From Sva-07 sp963698565 (GTDB taxonomy: Bacteria > Actinomycetota > Acidimicrobiia > Acidimicrobiales > Ilumatobacteraceae), in contig CAVORH010000046.1 of assembly GCA_963698565.1 (NCBI GenBank), forward strand, positions 1 to 64,000: a stretch of DNA of 64,000 nucleotides. Reading direction: 5' to 3'. The notes beneath the pieces were generated by a model, which was given only the letters and a program-made list of their open reading frames with translations, did not search any database and was not told the origin of the DNA. This document shows positions 33,479-42,347 of the stretch, piece after piece; positions within the stretch are counted from its first letter, which is position 1; each line of letters starts with the position of its first letter. The position numbers were made by a program, and so were the translations under genes.

Positions 33479-33529
33479 GTTTGCGTTGCGTTTCGGGTGA
33501 CCCGTCCCTCCCGAAGCTGCACACAAACG
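33479..33529 (+). repeat. 51-bp palindromic element, copy 2
   Basis: Arms GTTTGCGTTG and CACACAAAC flank TTCGGGTGACCCGTCCCTCC. It lies between the Trp-repeat gene end and the metallo-hydrolase start, both on the minus strand. Confidence 0.85.
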
Positions 33530-33552
33530 TCGTGGTGGGGTGCGGCCGAGGA

Positions 33553-34545
33553 TCAGTCGGACACCGGCGGTCGCACGCCGGCATCCCGGCGACGAGCAGC
33601 GATGTCGGGATCGACACCCGCCCGTCGCCAGGCATCAGCGTCGACGGGCGAGAACCCATGGGCCGACCAGTCCGCCGCCTCGCGCGGGCGAACACCGAGT
33701 TCGAGCCACTGCGCGGCATCGTCCGGGCGAACGCCCGAGGCAACCCACTTGGCGAGCTTGCGGTCGGGCACCGGCGTGGCCGCCCACTCGTCGGCCGACT
33801 CCTCGGCCGCGCCGGCATCGAGCGCGACGCGACGACGGACCACGTACGTGGTCCAGCCGCCCTCCGGCCGCTGTTCGCGGGCGGTGTCGACATCGAATCC
33901 CACCGACTCCAACAGCCGGGCCACGTCGGGGTCGTCGACCACGTCGATCCACCCGGCTGCGCTCGTCGCCGAGAATCCGGCCGACGACCACTGCGCCGCC
34001 GCCGACGCCGACACTCCGGTGTCGATCCATGCAAGCGCCTTCTTCAACTTGAGACCGGCCGCTGCGGCATAGGCGATCTCGTCGGCGGTGCGTCCTGCGC
34101 GCAGGTGGGCCAGCGCCTTGGCCGGCTTGACGTCGCCCGACCCCACCTCGCCCAACCCCAACCCACTCGACACCACGTCGACCAGTTGCTCGGCCTCGGT
34201 GATGTCGGCATCGGTCGATGCCCACGGCTCGAACTGTGCGCCCGAGGTGAAGCCCCGATCGATCGCCTCGAGGATGCGCTCCGCTGCGAAACCATCCCAC
34301 GTCTCGATGAAGGCCGGATCGGTGGGGAGTCCGCGCGCCTCCAGCGAGGCGGCGAATGCCAGGTCCGGAGCCTGGCGACCCGCTCGACGGAACTCGGTGA
34401 TCTCCTCGGTGGTGAGTGACGAGTCGTACCAGCGAGCGGCATGCGGGGGCGGCAGGGTGCCGTCGCGGAACATGATCGTCACGACCGCATCCGGCAGCCC
34501 CGATGCGATCCAGCGTTCCCGGTCCTGGCGATCGGCATGGGTCAT
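33553..34545 (-). CDS. Helical protein with 13-residue Trp repeats
   Basis: A 330-residue protein of unknown family. Its last 64 residues are four and a half exact-length 13-residue units, each starting with Trp: WVASGVRPDDAAQ, WLELGVRPREAAD, WSAHGFSPVDADA, WRRAGVDPDIAAR, RRDAGVRPPVSD. Two more units (WIDTGVSASAAAQ, WSSAGFSATSAAG) lie near residue 170, and weaker W-x-x-x-G-x-x-P patterns run to the N-terminus (WIASGLPDAVV). The pattern helix-Gly-x-Pro-helix suggests a short-repeat solenoid, a binding scaffold. There is no signal peptide. Start could also be the ATG at 34554. A palindromic terminator-like repeat lies upstream at 34622. Confidence 0.75.
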   Translation of the reverse strand: MTHADRQDRERWIASGLPDAVVTIMFRDGTLPPPHAARWYDSSLTTEEITEFRRAGRQAPDLAFAASLEARGLPTDPAFIETWDGFAAERILEAIDRGFTSGAQFEPWASTDADITEAEQLVDVVSSGLGLGEVGSGDVKPAKALAHLRAGRTADEIAYAAAAGLKLKKALAWIDTGVSASAAAQWSSAGFSATSAAGWIDVVDDPDVARLLESVGFDVDTAREQRPEGGWTTYVVRRRVALDAGAAEESADEWAATPVPDRKLAKWVASGVRPDDAAQWLELGVRPREAADWSAHGFSPVDADAWRRAGVDPDIAARRRDAGVRPPVSD

Positions 34546-34621
34546 GGCGCCCATGTTCCCTGCTCGAGGGGCACGCCCGCAATCCCGACGCTCACGGTGC
34601 CGGCCGAGCGGCCCGTTCCAC

Positions 34622-34668
34622 TCTCGGCGGATCTGGTCGCGGCACCCGCGACTGATTCCGCTGAGAGA
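34622..34668. repeat. TCTCGGCGGA palindrome family, copy 1
   Basis: TCTCGGCGGATCTGGTCGCG and CGCGACTGATTCCGCTGAGA are near-complementary arms. It starts two bases after the stop of the Rpf-like gene, so it can act as a transcription terminator. The same sequence recurs at 55038-55084. Confidence 0.7.
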
Positions 34669-34670
34669 TG

Positions 34671-35441
34671 TCAGCGAAGGTGGCGGCCGCAGTGCGGCCA
34701 GGGGCGTGCGCCACGCTCGGAGTACAGGGCCCGGGCCATGGCGTCCTGATCCGCCGGGGCCGCCGCCGCAGGATCGGCCCCGACGAGGCGAGGAGCGTGG
34801 CGCTCGGCGACCGAGTTCCACGTCGACCGATCGAACTGGTACGCCCCGCGGTACTTGCCGGACGGGTTGGTGATCGAGTAGTCGCCACCCGCTTCACACT
34901 GGCGCAGGGCCGCCCACTGTTCGGCCGACGGACCGGGCGGGAGAGGAGCGATCGGCAGTTGATCGGTGGGCAGACCGGCGAACTCGAGGGCACTGCGGTG
35001 AGCGGCAAGCGTGCTGTGGGAGTACCAGCCGTCGGCGGCGATCCCGAGCACGGCCTGCAACTCCTCGACGCGCGAGCCGCGCTCGTCCCACGAGTACGCA
35101 TCGGTCATCACCCGCGTGGCGATCTCGAGCGGCGTCTCGAGCTCGGGCGCCGGTGGCGCCTCGGCGGAGCGCTCCAGCAGCAGGTCGGCGCCGAGGTCCG
35201 GGATCGTCGGGATCTGCGGGCCGATGAGCGACTGCCCCGTCGGGTTGCCGAAGGAGCGAGCCTGCGGCGACACGCTCGGCGAGTCGACGGCGTCGGCGGC
35301 CGGAGCATCGACATCGAGCGCACGAGCAACCAGGGGGGCGCCGCCGATCACGAGCGCCACCGCGAGCACCGCGGCAGATCGCCGGATCGTGAGCCGGTGT
35401 CGACGGATGGCAGAGCCGAGGTGGGGGGAAGAGGGGATCAT
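34671..35441 (-). CDS. Secreted Rpf-like transglycosylase
   Basis: A 256-residue exported protein. Residues 1-40 form a signal peptide (RRSAAVLAVALVIGGAPLVA), followed by a Pro/Ala-rich region, a short peptidoglycan-binding-like part (SRVEELQAVLGIAADGWYS) and a C-terminal resuscitation-promoting-factor/transglycosylase domain: WAALRQCEAGGDYSITNPSG, KYRGAYQFDRSTWNSVAERH. The catalytic Glu is in the CEAGGDY motif and the partner Cys (HCGRHL) for the usual disulfide is present. It would cleave peptidoglycan outside the membrane during growth or resuscitation. ATG at 35441 follows AAGGAG. Confidence 0.87.
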   Translation of the reverse strand: MIPSSPHLGSAIRRHRLTIRRSAAVLAVALVIGGAPLVARALDVDAPAADAVDSPSVSPQARSFGNPTGQSLIGPQIPTIPDLGADLLLERSAEAPPAPELETPLEIATRVMTDAYSWDERGSRVEELQAVLGIAADGWYSHSTLAAHRSALEFAGLPTDQLPIAPLPPGPSAEQWAALRQCEAGGDYSITNPSGKYRGAYQFDRSTWNSVAERHAPRLVGADPAAAAPADQDAMARALYSERGARPWPHCGRHLR

Positions 35442-35709
35442 GACGCTCCTTGGGAGGCGCACCGGCGCATCGACACCTGCGGGTTTCCGCGGTGGACACG
35501 AGTGCTGGTCGACCGACAATGTTACGGACGCGTGACGAAAAGGTGACCGGAACGGCAACGAGTCATCGGTCACACGTGAGATCGCGCCCTTCGGCGAGCC
35601 CGACCGTCGTGACCCGATCGTCCGCCACGATCACCGCACGTCGGGACATAGGTCCGTTGCGGCCCACGACCGGTCGGGTGAAGACTGGCCGAGCACGAAA
35701 GGGGCCCCC

Positions 35710-37773
35710 ATGCGGTCGACTGAACAGATCAGGAACGTGGCGCTCGTCGGCCACAACTCGAGCGGCAAGACGAGCCTCGCCGAGGCGCTGCTCTTCCGCG
35801 CCGGGGTCATCCCCCGACCGGGAACGGTCGAGAAGGGGTCGACCGTGATGGATCACGACCCCGAAGAACGCGAGCGTCAGCAGTCGATCTCGCTGTCGGT
35901 GGCGTCGTTCGACTGGAACGACCACCGCATCAACCTCATCGACACCCCCGGCTACGCCGACTTCCGGGGTGAAGCGCTCCTCGGCCTCGCCGCTGCCGAC
36001 CTGGCGGTGTTCGTGATCGACGGCGTCGCGGGCGTGCAGTCGCAGGACGTCGTGTTGTGGCGACACGCCGCCGACATGGGCATCCCGCGGATCGTGTTCG
36101 TCAACAAGCTCGACCGTGAACGCTCGTCGTTCGACCGCACCCTCGCGCAGGTGCGCGAGGTGTTCGGCTCGCACGCCGACCCCACCGAGCTGCCGATCGG
36201 CGAGGAATCGAGCTTCCACGGCGTCACCGACGTGCTCACCCATCACGCCTTCGTCTACGACTCGGGCAGCGCCGAGCCGGCCGACGTTCCCCCGGAGCTC
36301 GCCGAGGTCGAACAAGCCGAGCACGAGCACCTCGTGGAGGACGTGATCGAGCTCGACGACGACCTCCTCGAGCAGTACCTCTCCGGCGACGAGCCCTCCC
36401 CCGAACAGCTCGAACGCCTGCTGCACGATGCGGTCGACCGCGCTCTCGCCTTCCCGGTGCTGTGCGGATCGGCGACCGCCCCGATCGGCGCCGACCAGCT
36501 CGCCGACTTCATCTGCCGCGTCGGCCCGGCACCCGGCGATGCGGGCCCCACGGCGGTCGAGGCGCCGGGCGGCGCGATCGAGATCGCGCCCAACCCGGAC
36601 GGCCAGCCACTCGTGCTCGTGTTCAAGACCACGATCGACGAGTTCCTCGGCCAGATCTCGTTCCTCAAGGTGCTCTCGGGCACGATCCGTACCGACGACG
36701 TGCTCGCCAACTCGCGGTCGGGCGCGAAGGAGCGACTGCACAACCTGATCTCGATGACCGGCGGCTCCCAGACCCACGTCGACACGATCGGTGCCGGCGA
36801 CATCGTCGCGGTCACCAAGCTCGCCGACACCCGCACCGGCGACACGCTCGCCCCCGAGGGCACCCCGGTGACCGCCGTCGTCCCGAAGCTCCCGCGCCCG
36901 GTGTACGGCGTCGCGATCGCCGCAGCGAAGCAGTCGGACGAGGACCGGCTCGCCACCACACTGCACCGGCTCGTGATCGAGGACCCGACGCTCGAGGTCC
37001 ACCACGACGACTCGACCGGCCAGACCGTGCTCAGCGGCGGCGGCGAGACGCACGTGCGCGTGGCGCTGTCACGCATCGAACGCGCCGGGGTGGAGCTCGT
37101 GGTCGACGACGTCCGCGTCGCCTACCGCGCCACGCTCGCGGCCCCGGTCGAGGTGGAGGGCAAGTACAAGAAGCAGAGCGGCGGCCACGGACAGTTCGGC
37201 GTGGCGACGGTTCGCTTCGAGCCGCTCCCCGCCGGTACCGGCTTCGAGTTCGTCAGCGAGGTGACCGGCGGCGTGATCCCGAAGAACCTCGTTCCCGCAG
37301 TGGGTGCCGGAGTGGCGGAGGCGATGGCCCGGGGCGGGCGCGACGGCTTCCCGATCGTCGACATCCGTGCGGTGTGCACCGGCGGCAAGTACCACTCGGT
37401 CGACTCGTCGGAGATGAGCTTCAAGATGGCCGGCTCGCTCGCGCTGCGCGAGGCGGTCGACAAGGTCGGCGTCGACGTGCTCGAACCGGTGAGCGAGATG
37501 ATCGTCAAGGTCCCGGCCGTCCATCACGGCGACGTGCTCGGCGACCTCAACTCACGGCGAGCGCAGGTGCTCGGCACCGACACCGACGAGTCCGGCGTCA
37601 CCACCGTCCACGCGCTCGTTCCGACGGCAGAGATCCTGCGTTACGCGATCGACCTGCGTTCGCTCAGTGGCGGCAGCGGTTCGTTCGGCATCGACCATCA
37701 CGGCTACCAGCCGCTCCCCGCCAACCTCGTCGACAAGGTCCGCCAAGCCGCCCTCGCCGCCGACGACACCTGA
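35710..37773 (+). CDS. Elongation factor G-like GTPase (EF-G2 type)
   Basis: A 687-residue translational GTPase with all EF-G domains: G1 GHNSSGKTSL, G3 DTPGYADF, G4 NKLD, then domains II-V (VFKTTIDEFLGQISFLKVLS; SGGGETHVRVALSRIERAGV; KYKKQSGGHGQFGVATVRFE; GDVLGDLNSRRAQVLGTDTD). In canonical EF-G the G3 motif is DTPGH and its His activates GTP hydrolysis; here residue 82 is Tyr, as in the actinobacterial EF-G-like paralog group. It is therefore not the main translocase, and a regulatory or stress role is likely. AAAGGGG precedes the ATG. No ribosomal genes are nearby. Two palindromic elements follow its stop. Confidence 0.9.
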   Translation: MRSTEQIRNVALVGHNSSGKTSLAEALLFRAGVIPRPGTVEKGSTVMDHDPEERERQQSISLSVASFDWNDHRINLIDTPGYADFRGEALLGLAAADLAVFVIDGVAGVQSQDVVLWRHAADMGIPRIVFVNKLDRERSSFDRTLAQVREVFGSHADPTELPIGEESSFHGVTDVLTHHAFVYDSGSAEPADVPPELAEVEQAEHEHLVEDVIELDDDLLEQYLSGDEPSPEQLERLLHDAVDRALAFPVLCGSATAPIGADQLADFICRVGPAPGDAGPTAVEAPGGAIEIAPNPDGQPLVLVFKTTIDEFLGQISFLKVLSGTIRTDDVLANSRSGAKERLHNLISMTGGSQTHVDTIGAGDIVAVTKLADTRTGDTLAPEGTPVTAVVPKLPRPVYGVAIAAAKQSDEDRLATTLHRLVIEDPTLEVHHDDSTGQTVLSGGGETHVRVALSRIERAGVELVVDDVRVAYRATLAAPVEVEGKYKKQSGGHGQFGVATVRFEPLPAGTGFEFVSEVTGGVIPKNLVPAVGAGVAEAMARGGRDGFPIVDIRAVCTGGKYHSVDSSEMSFKMAGSLALREAVDKVGVDVLEPVSEMIVKVPAVHHGDVLGDLNSRRAQVLGTDTDESGVTTVHALVPTAEILRYAIDLRSLSGGSGSFGIDHHGYQPLPANLVDKVRQAALAADDT

Positions 37774-37790
37774 CCGGCACGCCCAACCAC

Positions 37791-37841
37791 GTTTGCGTCG
37801 AGATTTCGGTGACCCGTCCCACCCGAAACGCAACGCAAACG
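37791..37841 (+). repeat. 51-bp palindromic element, copy 3
   Basis: GTTTGCGTCGAGATTTCGGT begins and CGCAACGCAAACG ends the unit. It is the first of a direct pair (72-bp spacing) located between the convergent EF-G-like and acylphosphatase genes. Confidence 0.95.
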
Positions 37842-37862
37842 GAAACCCCACGGCCCAACCAC

Positions 37863-37913
37863 GTTTGCGTCGAGATCTCGGTGACCCGTCCCACCCGAAA
37901 CGCAACGCAAACG
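37863..37913 (+). repeat. 51-bp palindromic element, copy 4
   Basis: It differs from copy 3 by a single base (GATCTCGG for GATTTCGG). The short spacer between copies (GAAACCCCACGGCCCAACCA-like) also partly resembles the flank before copy 3, suggesting tandem duplication. Confidence 0.95.
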
Positions 37914-37949
37914 GAGGGGGCGGGCGACGTGGTGGGGGCGGGTGGCGGG

Positions 37950-38225
37950 TCAGTACTCGATGCGGAAGCTGCGCTCGGCGCGGAGGGGTTCGTCGGTGAC
38001 GGTGATCCCGGTGACCTGTGCACGAGGGGGACCGTGCCGACACCAGTCGAGGAACCGATCGACCACGTCGCGCGGACCCTCGGCGACGACCTCGACGGTC
38101 CGATCCGGCCGGTTGCGCACCCACCCGCGCACGCCCAGCCGCTGGGCCTCCGCCCGGCAACTGTCACGGAAGAACACGCCCTGCACCCGACCCGACACGA
38201 TCGCCCGGCACCGCACCTCGCTCAT
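37950..38225 (-). CDS. acyP: Acylphosphatase
   Basis: The 91-residue product is a complete acylphosphatase: RCRAIVSGRVQGVFFRDSCR contains the phosphate-binding loop with the catalytic Arg (VQGVFFRDS), and GVRGWVRNRPDRTVEVVAEG contains the catalytic Asn (GWVRN). It hydrolyses acyl phosphates such as carbamoyl phosphate. The rest is the usual alpha/beta ferredoxin-like fold (VDRFLDWCRHGPPRAQVTGI). It is flanked by paired palindromic elements on each side. Confidence 0.93.
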   Translation of the reverse strand: MSEVRCRAIVSGRVQGVFFRDSCRAEAQRLGVRGWVRNRPDRTVEVVAEGPRDVVDRFLDWCRHGPPRAQVTGITVTDEPLRAERSFRIEY

Positions 38226-38276
38226 CGCCCCCAGTCTCGCAGCCCCCGCCGACCATCACCGCGCCGCGCCCTCCCC

Positions 38277-38327
38277 GTTTGCGTCGCAGTCTGCGTGACC
38301 CGCCCCACCCGAAGTGCAACGCAAACG
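38277..38327 (+). repeat. 51-bp palindromic element, copy 5
   Basis: Arms GTTTGCGTCG and GCAACGCAAACG. First of a second direct pair, 71 bases from copy 6, between the acylphosphatase start and the end of the next minus-strand gene. Confidence 0.93.
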
Positions 38328-38347
38328 GTCAGCGCCACCTCTCCCGG

Positions 38348-38398
38348 TTTGCGTCACGATCTCGGTGACCCGCCCCACCGGGAATGCAGCGCAAACGG
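38348..38398 (+). repeat. 51-bp palindromic element, copy 6
   Basis: Arms GTTTGCGTCAC and GCAGCGCAAACG with centre GGTGACCCGCCCCACCGGG. It ends 26 bases before the stop codon of the winged-helix STAND gene. Confidence 0.93.
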
Positions 38399-38423
38399 TC
38401 GGGGGGCCGCAAGGGTGGGCCGG

Positions 38424-40967
38424 TCAGGCGTCGACGGAGAGGCCGCGGAGGGCGAGGCGGGTGCGCTCGACCGTGGTGACGACCGGGAGCTCGGCACCCG
38501 CGGCGCGGCAGGCAGCGGCCCGATCGGCGCCGAGCTGCTGCTCGATCGAATCGCGGGTGTCCAACACCAGGTCGCGCAGCGTCACCATCAACGGCGGCGC
38601 CCCGACGGCGCTGTGCGCCTCGATCGAACCGAGCACTTCCGCGGCGACCGCGGGCTGACCGATCCGGTCGAGCGCGATCACACAGCGCATCAGGGTGTGC
38701 CACTGCTGCGCCCACTCGCCAGTGCGATACCAGACATCGACCTGCTCGGCGAGTTCCTCGCACCCGGGCCCGAGGTCGCCGTGTGACACCCGCAGCGCAC
38801 CGATCTCGGTCCGCGCGAACGCGCTCATCCACCGGTTGCCGACCGATCGAGCCAGACGGTCACCGTGCGAGAAGGCGCTCAGCGCGTGTGCGTCGTCTCC
38901 GTGGATCGAGAACCCCTCGGCCACCCAGGAACACGCCAGGTCGGTGACGCCGCCGGTGAGCTCGGCGGCCCGTCGGGAGAGCTGGCTGAGCCGATGTCCC
39001 TCGTCGTAGTCACCGCACGAACTGGCGGCCACCGAGGCCATGTAGAACGCGTGTGCTCGCCGCGAGTCGTTCCCCGAGGAGTCGGCCAGTTCGATCAGGT
39101 GGGCATTCTCGGCGATTCCCCGCTCCAACTCGTCGATCGCGTAGTACACGTTCGCCCGCACACGCTCGGCCAGCCCGACCGGTTCCACACCGAGCGCCTG
39201 CTCGGCCGCCTTGGCGGCGCCCGCCAACTCCAACGACCGATCGAACTCGCCCCTGCAGAAGGCGCCGTACGCACGCACGCTCAACACCACCGGGTACGCC
39301 GCGTGCTCGGATCCGCCCGGCATCTCCGACATCGCGTCGGCCCAGGTGAACACCTCGTAGTGGAGCGTGCGCATCCCGTACTCGCGCATCGCACAGGCCA
39401 GGCCGAAGGCGGTGTCGACGTCGCCGATCTCCACCGAGAACCGCTGTGCGGCGCGGAGGTCGGCGAACGACGCGTCGGCACGAGCCACCGCCGCGCCTTC
39501 GTCGGCCGAGTTGAGGTCCGCCTCGATCGCCGCGGCCGCACCGGCGAACTGACGGGCGTGCGTGGAATAGAGGGTCACGCTGCGCTCGTCGTCGAGACGA
39601 CTCCGGCCGTACTCGCGCAGCGTCTCGAGCATCTCGTAGCGCGTCCCGCCCCCGGGTGAACGCCTCACTGCCAGCATCGATCGTTCGGTGAGCCGCGTCA
39701 GGACGTCGAGCACGTCGTCGTCACCGTCGGAGATCGATTCAGCCGCCGCCAGATCGAACTGCCCGGCGAACACCGCCAACGACGCGAAGACCCGCTTCTC
39801 GTCGTCGTCGAGCAGTTCGTACGACCACCCGATCGCATCCTGCAGGGTGCGATGGCGAGGGTCGGCGCCCCGCCGGACCCCCTTCAGGAGACGGAAGCGC
39901 TCGTCGAGGCGACTGGCGATCTCGGCGACGTCGATCGCCCTCGCCCGTGAGGCAGCCAGTTCGAGCGCGAGCGGGATGCCGTCGAGCCGCCGGCAGATCT
40001 CGACCACGGCGGGCGCGTTCTGCTCGGTCAGCTCGAAACCGGGGTCGGCCGCTTGCGCCCGCTCGAGGAACAACGCCACCGCCGGAACACTCGCCAGGTC
40101 GACGAACGGCGTCGCATCGAGATCGTCGACCGACAGCGGCGCCACCGGACGCACGTGTTCGCCCATCACCGCCAACGGTTCGCGGCTGGTGGCCACGATC
40201 GAGACGAGAGGCGCCGCTCGGAGAATCCGCTCGACCAGCTCGGCCACCGGCTCCACCAGGTGCTCGCAGTTGTCGAGCAGCAACAGCGTGTTGCGAGCGC
40301 GGAGCACATCGACGATCGCGTCCTCGATCGACAGGCCGAGGCCGGTGTTGACGCCCAACGCTCCGGCGATCGACGCGAACGCCGCATCGCGGTCGCCGAC
40401 CGTCACCAGTTCGACGACGAAGACGCCGTCGGCGTAGTGCGACGCAACGGCCCTGGCCAGCTCCATCCCGAGCGATGTCTTGCCGACACCGGCGCTGCCC
40501 ACGAGCGTGATCAACCGGCTCTCGCCGAGCTCCTCGATCAAGGCTGCCAGGAACTCGTCTCGGCCGATCAGCCGCTGCAGCGCGATCGGCAGTTCGTGCG
40601 CCGGCTCGTCGAAGGCGTTTGCCCGCACGTCGTCGTCACGAGCATCGGCTGGTCCCTCGACGATCCTGACCGCAGCGACGAACTCGTAGCCCTTGCCGTG
40701 CACGGTGCGGATCACCCCCTGGCGGGTGCCGTCGTCGCCGACCGCTCGGCGCGCCGACTTCAGCCGCGATGTGAGCGCCGACTCGCTCACGAAACGATCT
40801 CCCCAGATCTCGTCGAGGAGCTCCTCCTTGCGCACCACCTCCCCGTGGCGCTCGGCGAGGAGCTGCAGGACGTCGAACACCTGCGGCTCGACCGGCACGT
40901 CGATGCCGCCACGACGCAACACGACCCGGTCGAGGTCGAGTTCGCAGTCGTTGAATTCGATGATCAT
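38424..40967 (-). CDS. Winged-helix STAND ATPase transcription regulator
   Basis: An 847-residue regulator. Residues 1-100 are an OmpR/PhoB-type winged helix (DCELDLDRVVLRRGGIDVPV; LDEIWGDRFVSESALTSRLK; IRTVHGKGYEFVAAV). Residues 125-440 are a NB-ARC/STAND ATPase with Walker A LVGSAGVGKTSLGMEL, Walker B LLLLDNCEHLVEP and sensor IVATSREPLAV, followed by a winged-helix-like part (TLQDAIGWSYELLDDDEKRV) and a long TPR-like helical sensor. This is the AfsR/MalT-like signalling layout with DNA-binding at the N-terminus. The ligand and targets are unknown; no gene immediately upstream is divergent except the monooxygenase, which ends toward it. Confidence 0.88.
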   Translation of the reverse strand: MIIEFNDCELDLDRVVLRRGGIDVPVEPQVFDVLQLLAERHGEVVRKEELLDEIWGDRFVSESALTSRLKSARRAVGDDGTRQGVIRTVHGKGYEFVAAVRIVEGPADARDDDVRANAFDEPAHELPIALQRLIGRDEFLAALIEELGESRLITLVGSAGVGKTSLGMELARAVASHYADGVFVVELVTVGDRDAAFASIAGALGVNTGLGLSIEDAIVDVLRARNTLLLLDNCEHLVEPVAELVERILRAAPLVSIVATSREPLAVMGEHVRPVAPLSVDDLDATPFVDLASVPAVALFLERAQAADPGFELTEQNAPAVVEICRRLDGIPLALELAASRARAIDVAEIASRLDERFRLLKGVRRGADPRHRTLQDAIGWSYELLDDDEKRVFASLAVFAGQFDLAAAESISDGDDDVLDVLTRLTERSMLAVRRSPGGGTRYEMLETLREYGRSRLDDERSVTLYSTHARQFAGAAAAIEADLNSADEGAAVARADASFADLRAAQRFSVEIGDVDTAFGLACAMREYGMRTLHYEVFTWADAMSEMPGGSEHAAYPVVLSVRAYGAFCRGEFDRSLELAGAAKAAEQALGVEPVGLAERVRANVYYAIDELERGIAENAHLIELADSSGNDSRRAHAFYMASVAASSCGDYDEGHRLSQLSRRAAELTGGVTDLACSWVAEGFSIHGDDAHALSAFSHGDRLARSVGNRWMSAFARTEIGALRVSHGDLGPGCEELAEQVDVWYRTGEWAQQWHTLMRCVIALDRIGQPAVAAEVLGSIEAHSAVGAPPLMVTLRDLVLDTRDSIEQQLGADRAAACRAAGAELPVVTTVERTRLALRGLSVDA

Positions 40968-41056
40968 CCGTACGCCCCCCGTCGGTGAACGGTGCCCGTT
41001 TACCGACCTGTCACGCGAGCTTGTCACGTTCGAGCGCTGCGACGCGTCGCCGCCGG

Positions 41057-42304
41057 TCACACCCGGCTGGCGGTGGTTGCGAGATGACCGACGAGGTGCG
41101 TCGCGAGGTCGTCGGCGTCGGGGCCGACTCCGTCGAGGAAACTCGACTTGCGACGTCGCAGGAACGGCAATCCCAGCACGTACATGCCCGGCACGGGGAG
41201 GACACCGCCGTCGTGCACGAGTCGCCCCTTCCGGTCGAGCAGCCGCGGATCGAGCCACGGGTACCTCGGCCGGAACCCGGTGGCCCACACGACGGTGCCG
41301 ATCGGGCGAAGGTCCGCCTCCAACACGGGTGTCCCCACCGTCGTGGGAGAGGGCCGCGACGGCTCGCCGAGTTCGCCGTCGAGGCCGTGCGCGGTCGCGT
41401 GTTCGTCGCACAGGTCGAGCAGGCGGCCCTGCTTGAGGTCGGCCGACACGCACATGTTGGCGAACGAACCCGAGAACTGCGCCCGGTGTCCGCTGCACCC
41501 CACGAGCCGACCGACCAGCCGAGCCCCGTTTGCGGCCACGGCGTTCAGGTCGAGATCACGGCGTTCCGGTGTGCCGACCAGCTGCAGCGACGGCAGACGC
41601 CGTGCGCGGCCGATGTCGGGCACCTCGTCGTACCGCTCGTCGAGTTGGCCGACGGCATCCATCCACCAGTGGATGTCCATGCCCCGGTACGTGCGGGGCA
41701 GACGGACGTGATCGCCAACCGCCAGCGTCACCTCGCGACCGGCGCGGCTGAGTTCGTCGGCGATCTGCAGCCCGGACGCCGATGCCCCGATGACCAGCAC
41801 GCCGCCGTCGGCGAGCTGCTCGGGAGTGCGGTAGTGGATCGGCGACACGTGGTCGAGATGCTCCGGCATGCCGTTCGCAATCGGCGGGACGTGCGGATCG
41901 CTGCAGGCACCGGTGGCGAGCACCACCGCCCGGGCCCGCCACTCGCCGTCGTCGGTGGCGACGACGTGCGCCGTGTCGGACGACTCGATGTCGGTCACAC
42001 TGGTGCGGTGCCGGACCGGCGCGTCGAACGAGCGCCGGTACTCGTCCAGGTGGGCAGCCACCTCGAGGGCGGTCATGTAGCCGTCGGGGTCGTCGCCCCG
42101 GTAGGCCCAGCCGGGGAGGCGGCTCAGCCAGTTGGGTGTGAGCAACCTGAGTGAGTCCCAACGCTGCGTTCTCCAGGAGTGCGCGGTGTCGCCGCGTTCG
42201 AGCACGACGTGATCGACGGATCGACGGGTCAGGCAGTGGCTCATCGCCAAGCCCGCCTGCCCGCCGCCGATCACGACGACGTCGGTGGTTCGTGGTGCAG
42301 TCAT
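41057..42304 (-). CDS. Flavin-containing monooxygenase-like oxidoreductase
   Basis: A 415-residue flavoprotein with FAD motif VVVIGGGQAGLAMSHCL, the downstream WRTQRWDSLRLLTPNWLSRL loop, a NADPH-binding motif VLVIGASASGLQIADELSRA and a late ATG-type motif VVWATGFRPRYPWL. This matches CzcO-like/YUCCA-type NADPH-dependent monooxygenases. The OsmC-like gene lies 43 bases upstream on the same strand, so the two are probably one operon. Many such proteins oxidise sulfur or nitrogen atoms or act in thiol chemistry; the substrate cannot be told. ATG at 42304 follows GGAGTGA. Confidence 0.87.
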   Translation of the reverse strand: MTAPRTTDVVVIGGGQAGLAMSHCLTRRSVDHVVLERGDTAHSWRTQRWDSLRLLTPNWLSRLPGWAYRGDDPDGYMTALEVAAHLDEYRRSFDAPVRHRTSVTDIESSDTAHVVATDDGEWRARAVVLATGACSDPHVPPIANGMPEHLDHVSPIHYRTPEQLADGGVLVIGASASGLQIADELSRAGREVTLAVGDHVRLPRTYRGMDIHWWMDAVGQLDERYDEVPDIGRARRLPSLQLVGTPERRDLDLNAVAANGARLVGRLVGCSGHRAQFSGSFANMCVSADLKQGRLLDLCDEHATAHGLDGELGEPSRPSPTTVGTPVLEADLRPIGTVVWATGFRPRYPWLDPRLLDRKGRLVHDGGVLPVPGMYVLGLPFLRRRKSSFLDGVGPDADDLATHLVGHLATTASRV

Positions 42305-42347
42305 CGGACTCACTCCGGTACTCGTTGCCAGCCGATCAGTTGACCGT

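Noticed and set aside
37791..37913. Coding potential in the 51-bp elements (VCVEISVTRPTRNATQT-like reading)
   Set aside because: The element is open in several frames because of its base make-up; position between genes and palindromic form show it is not coding.
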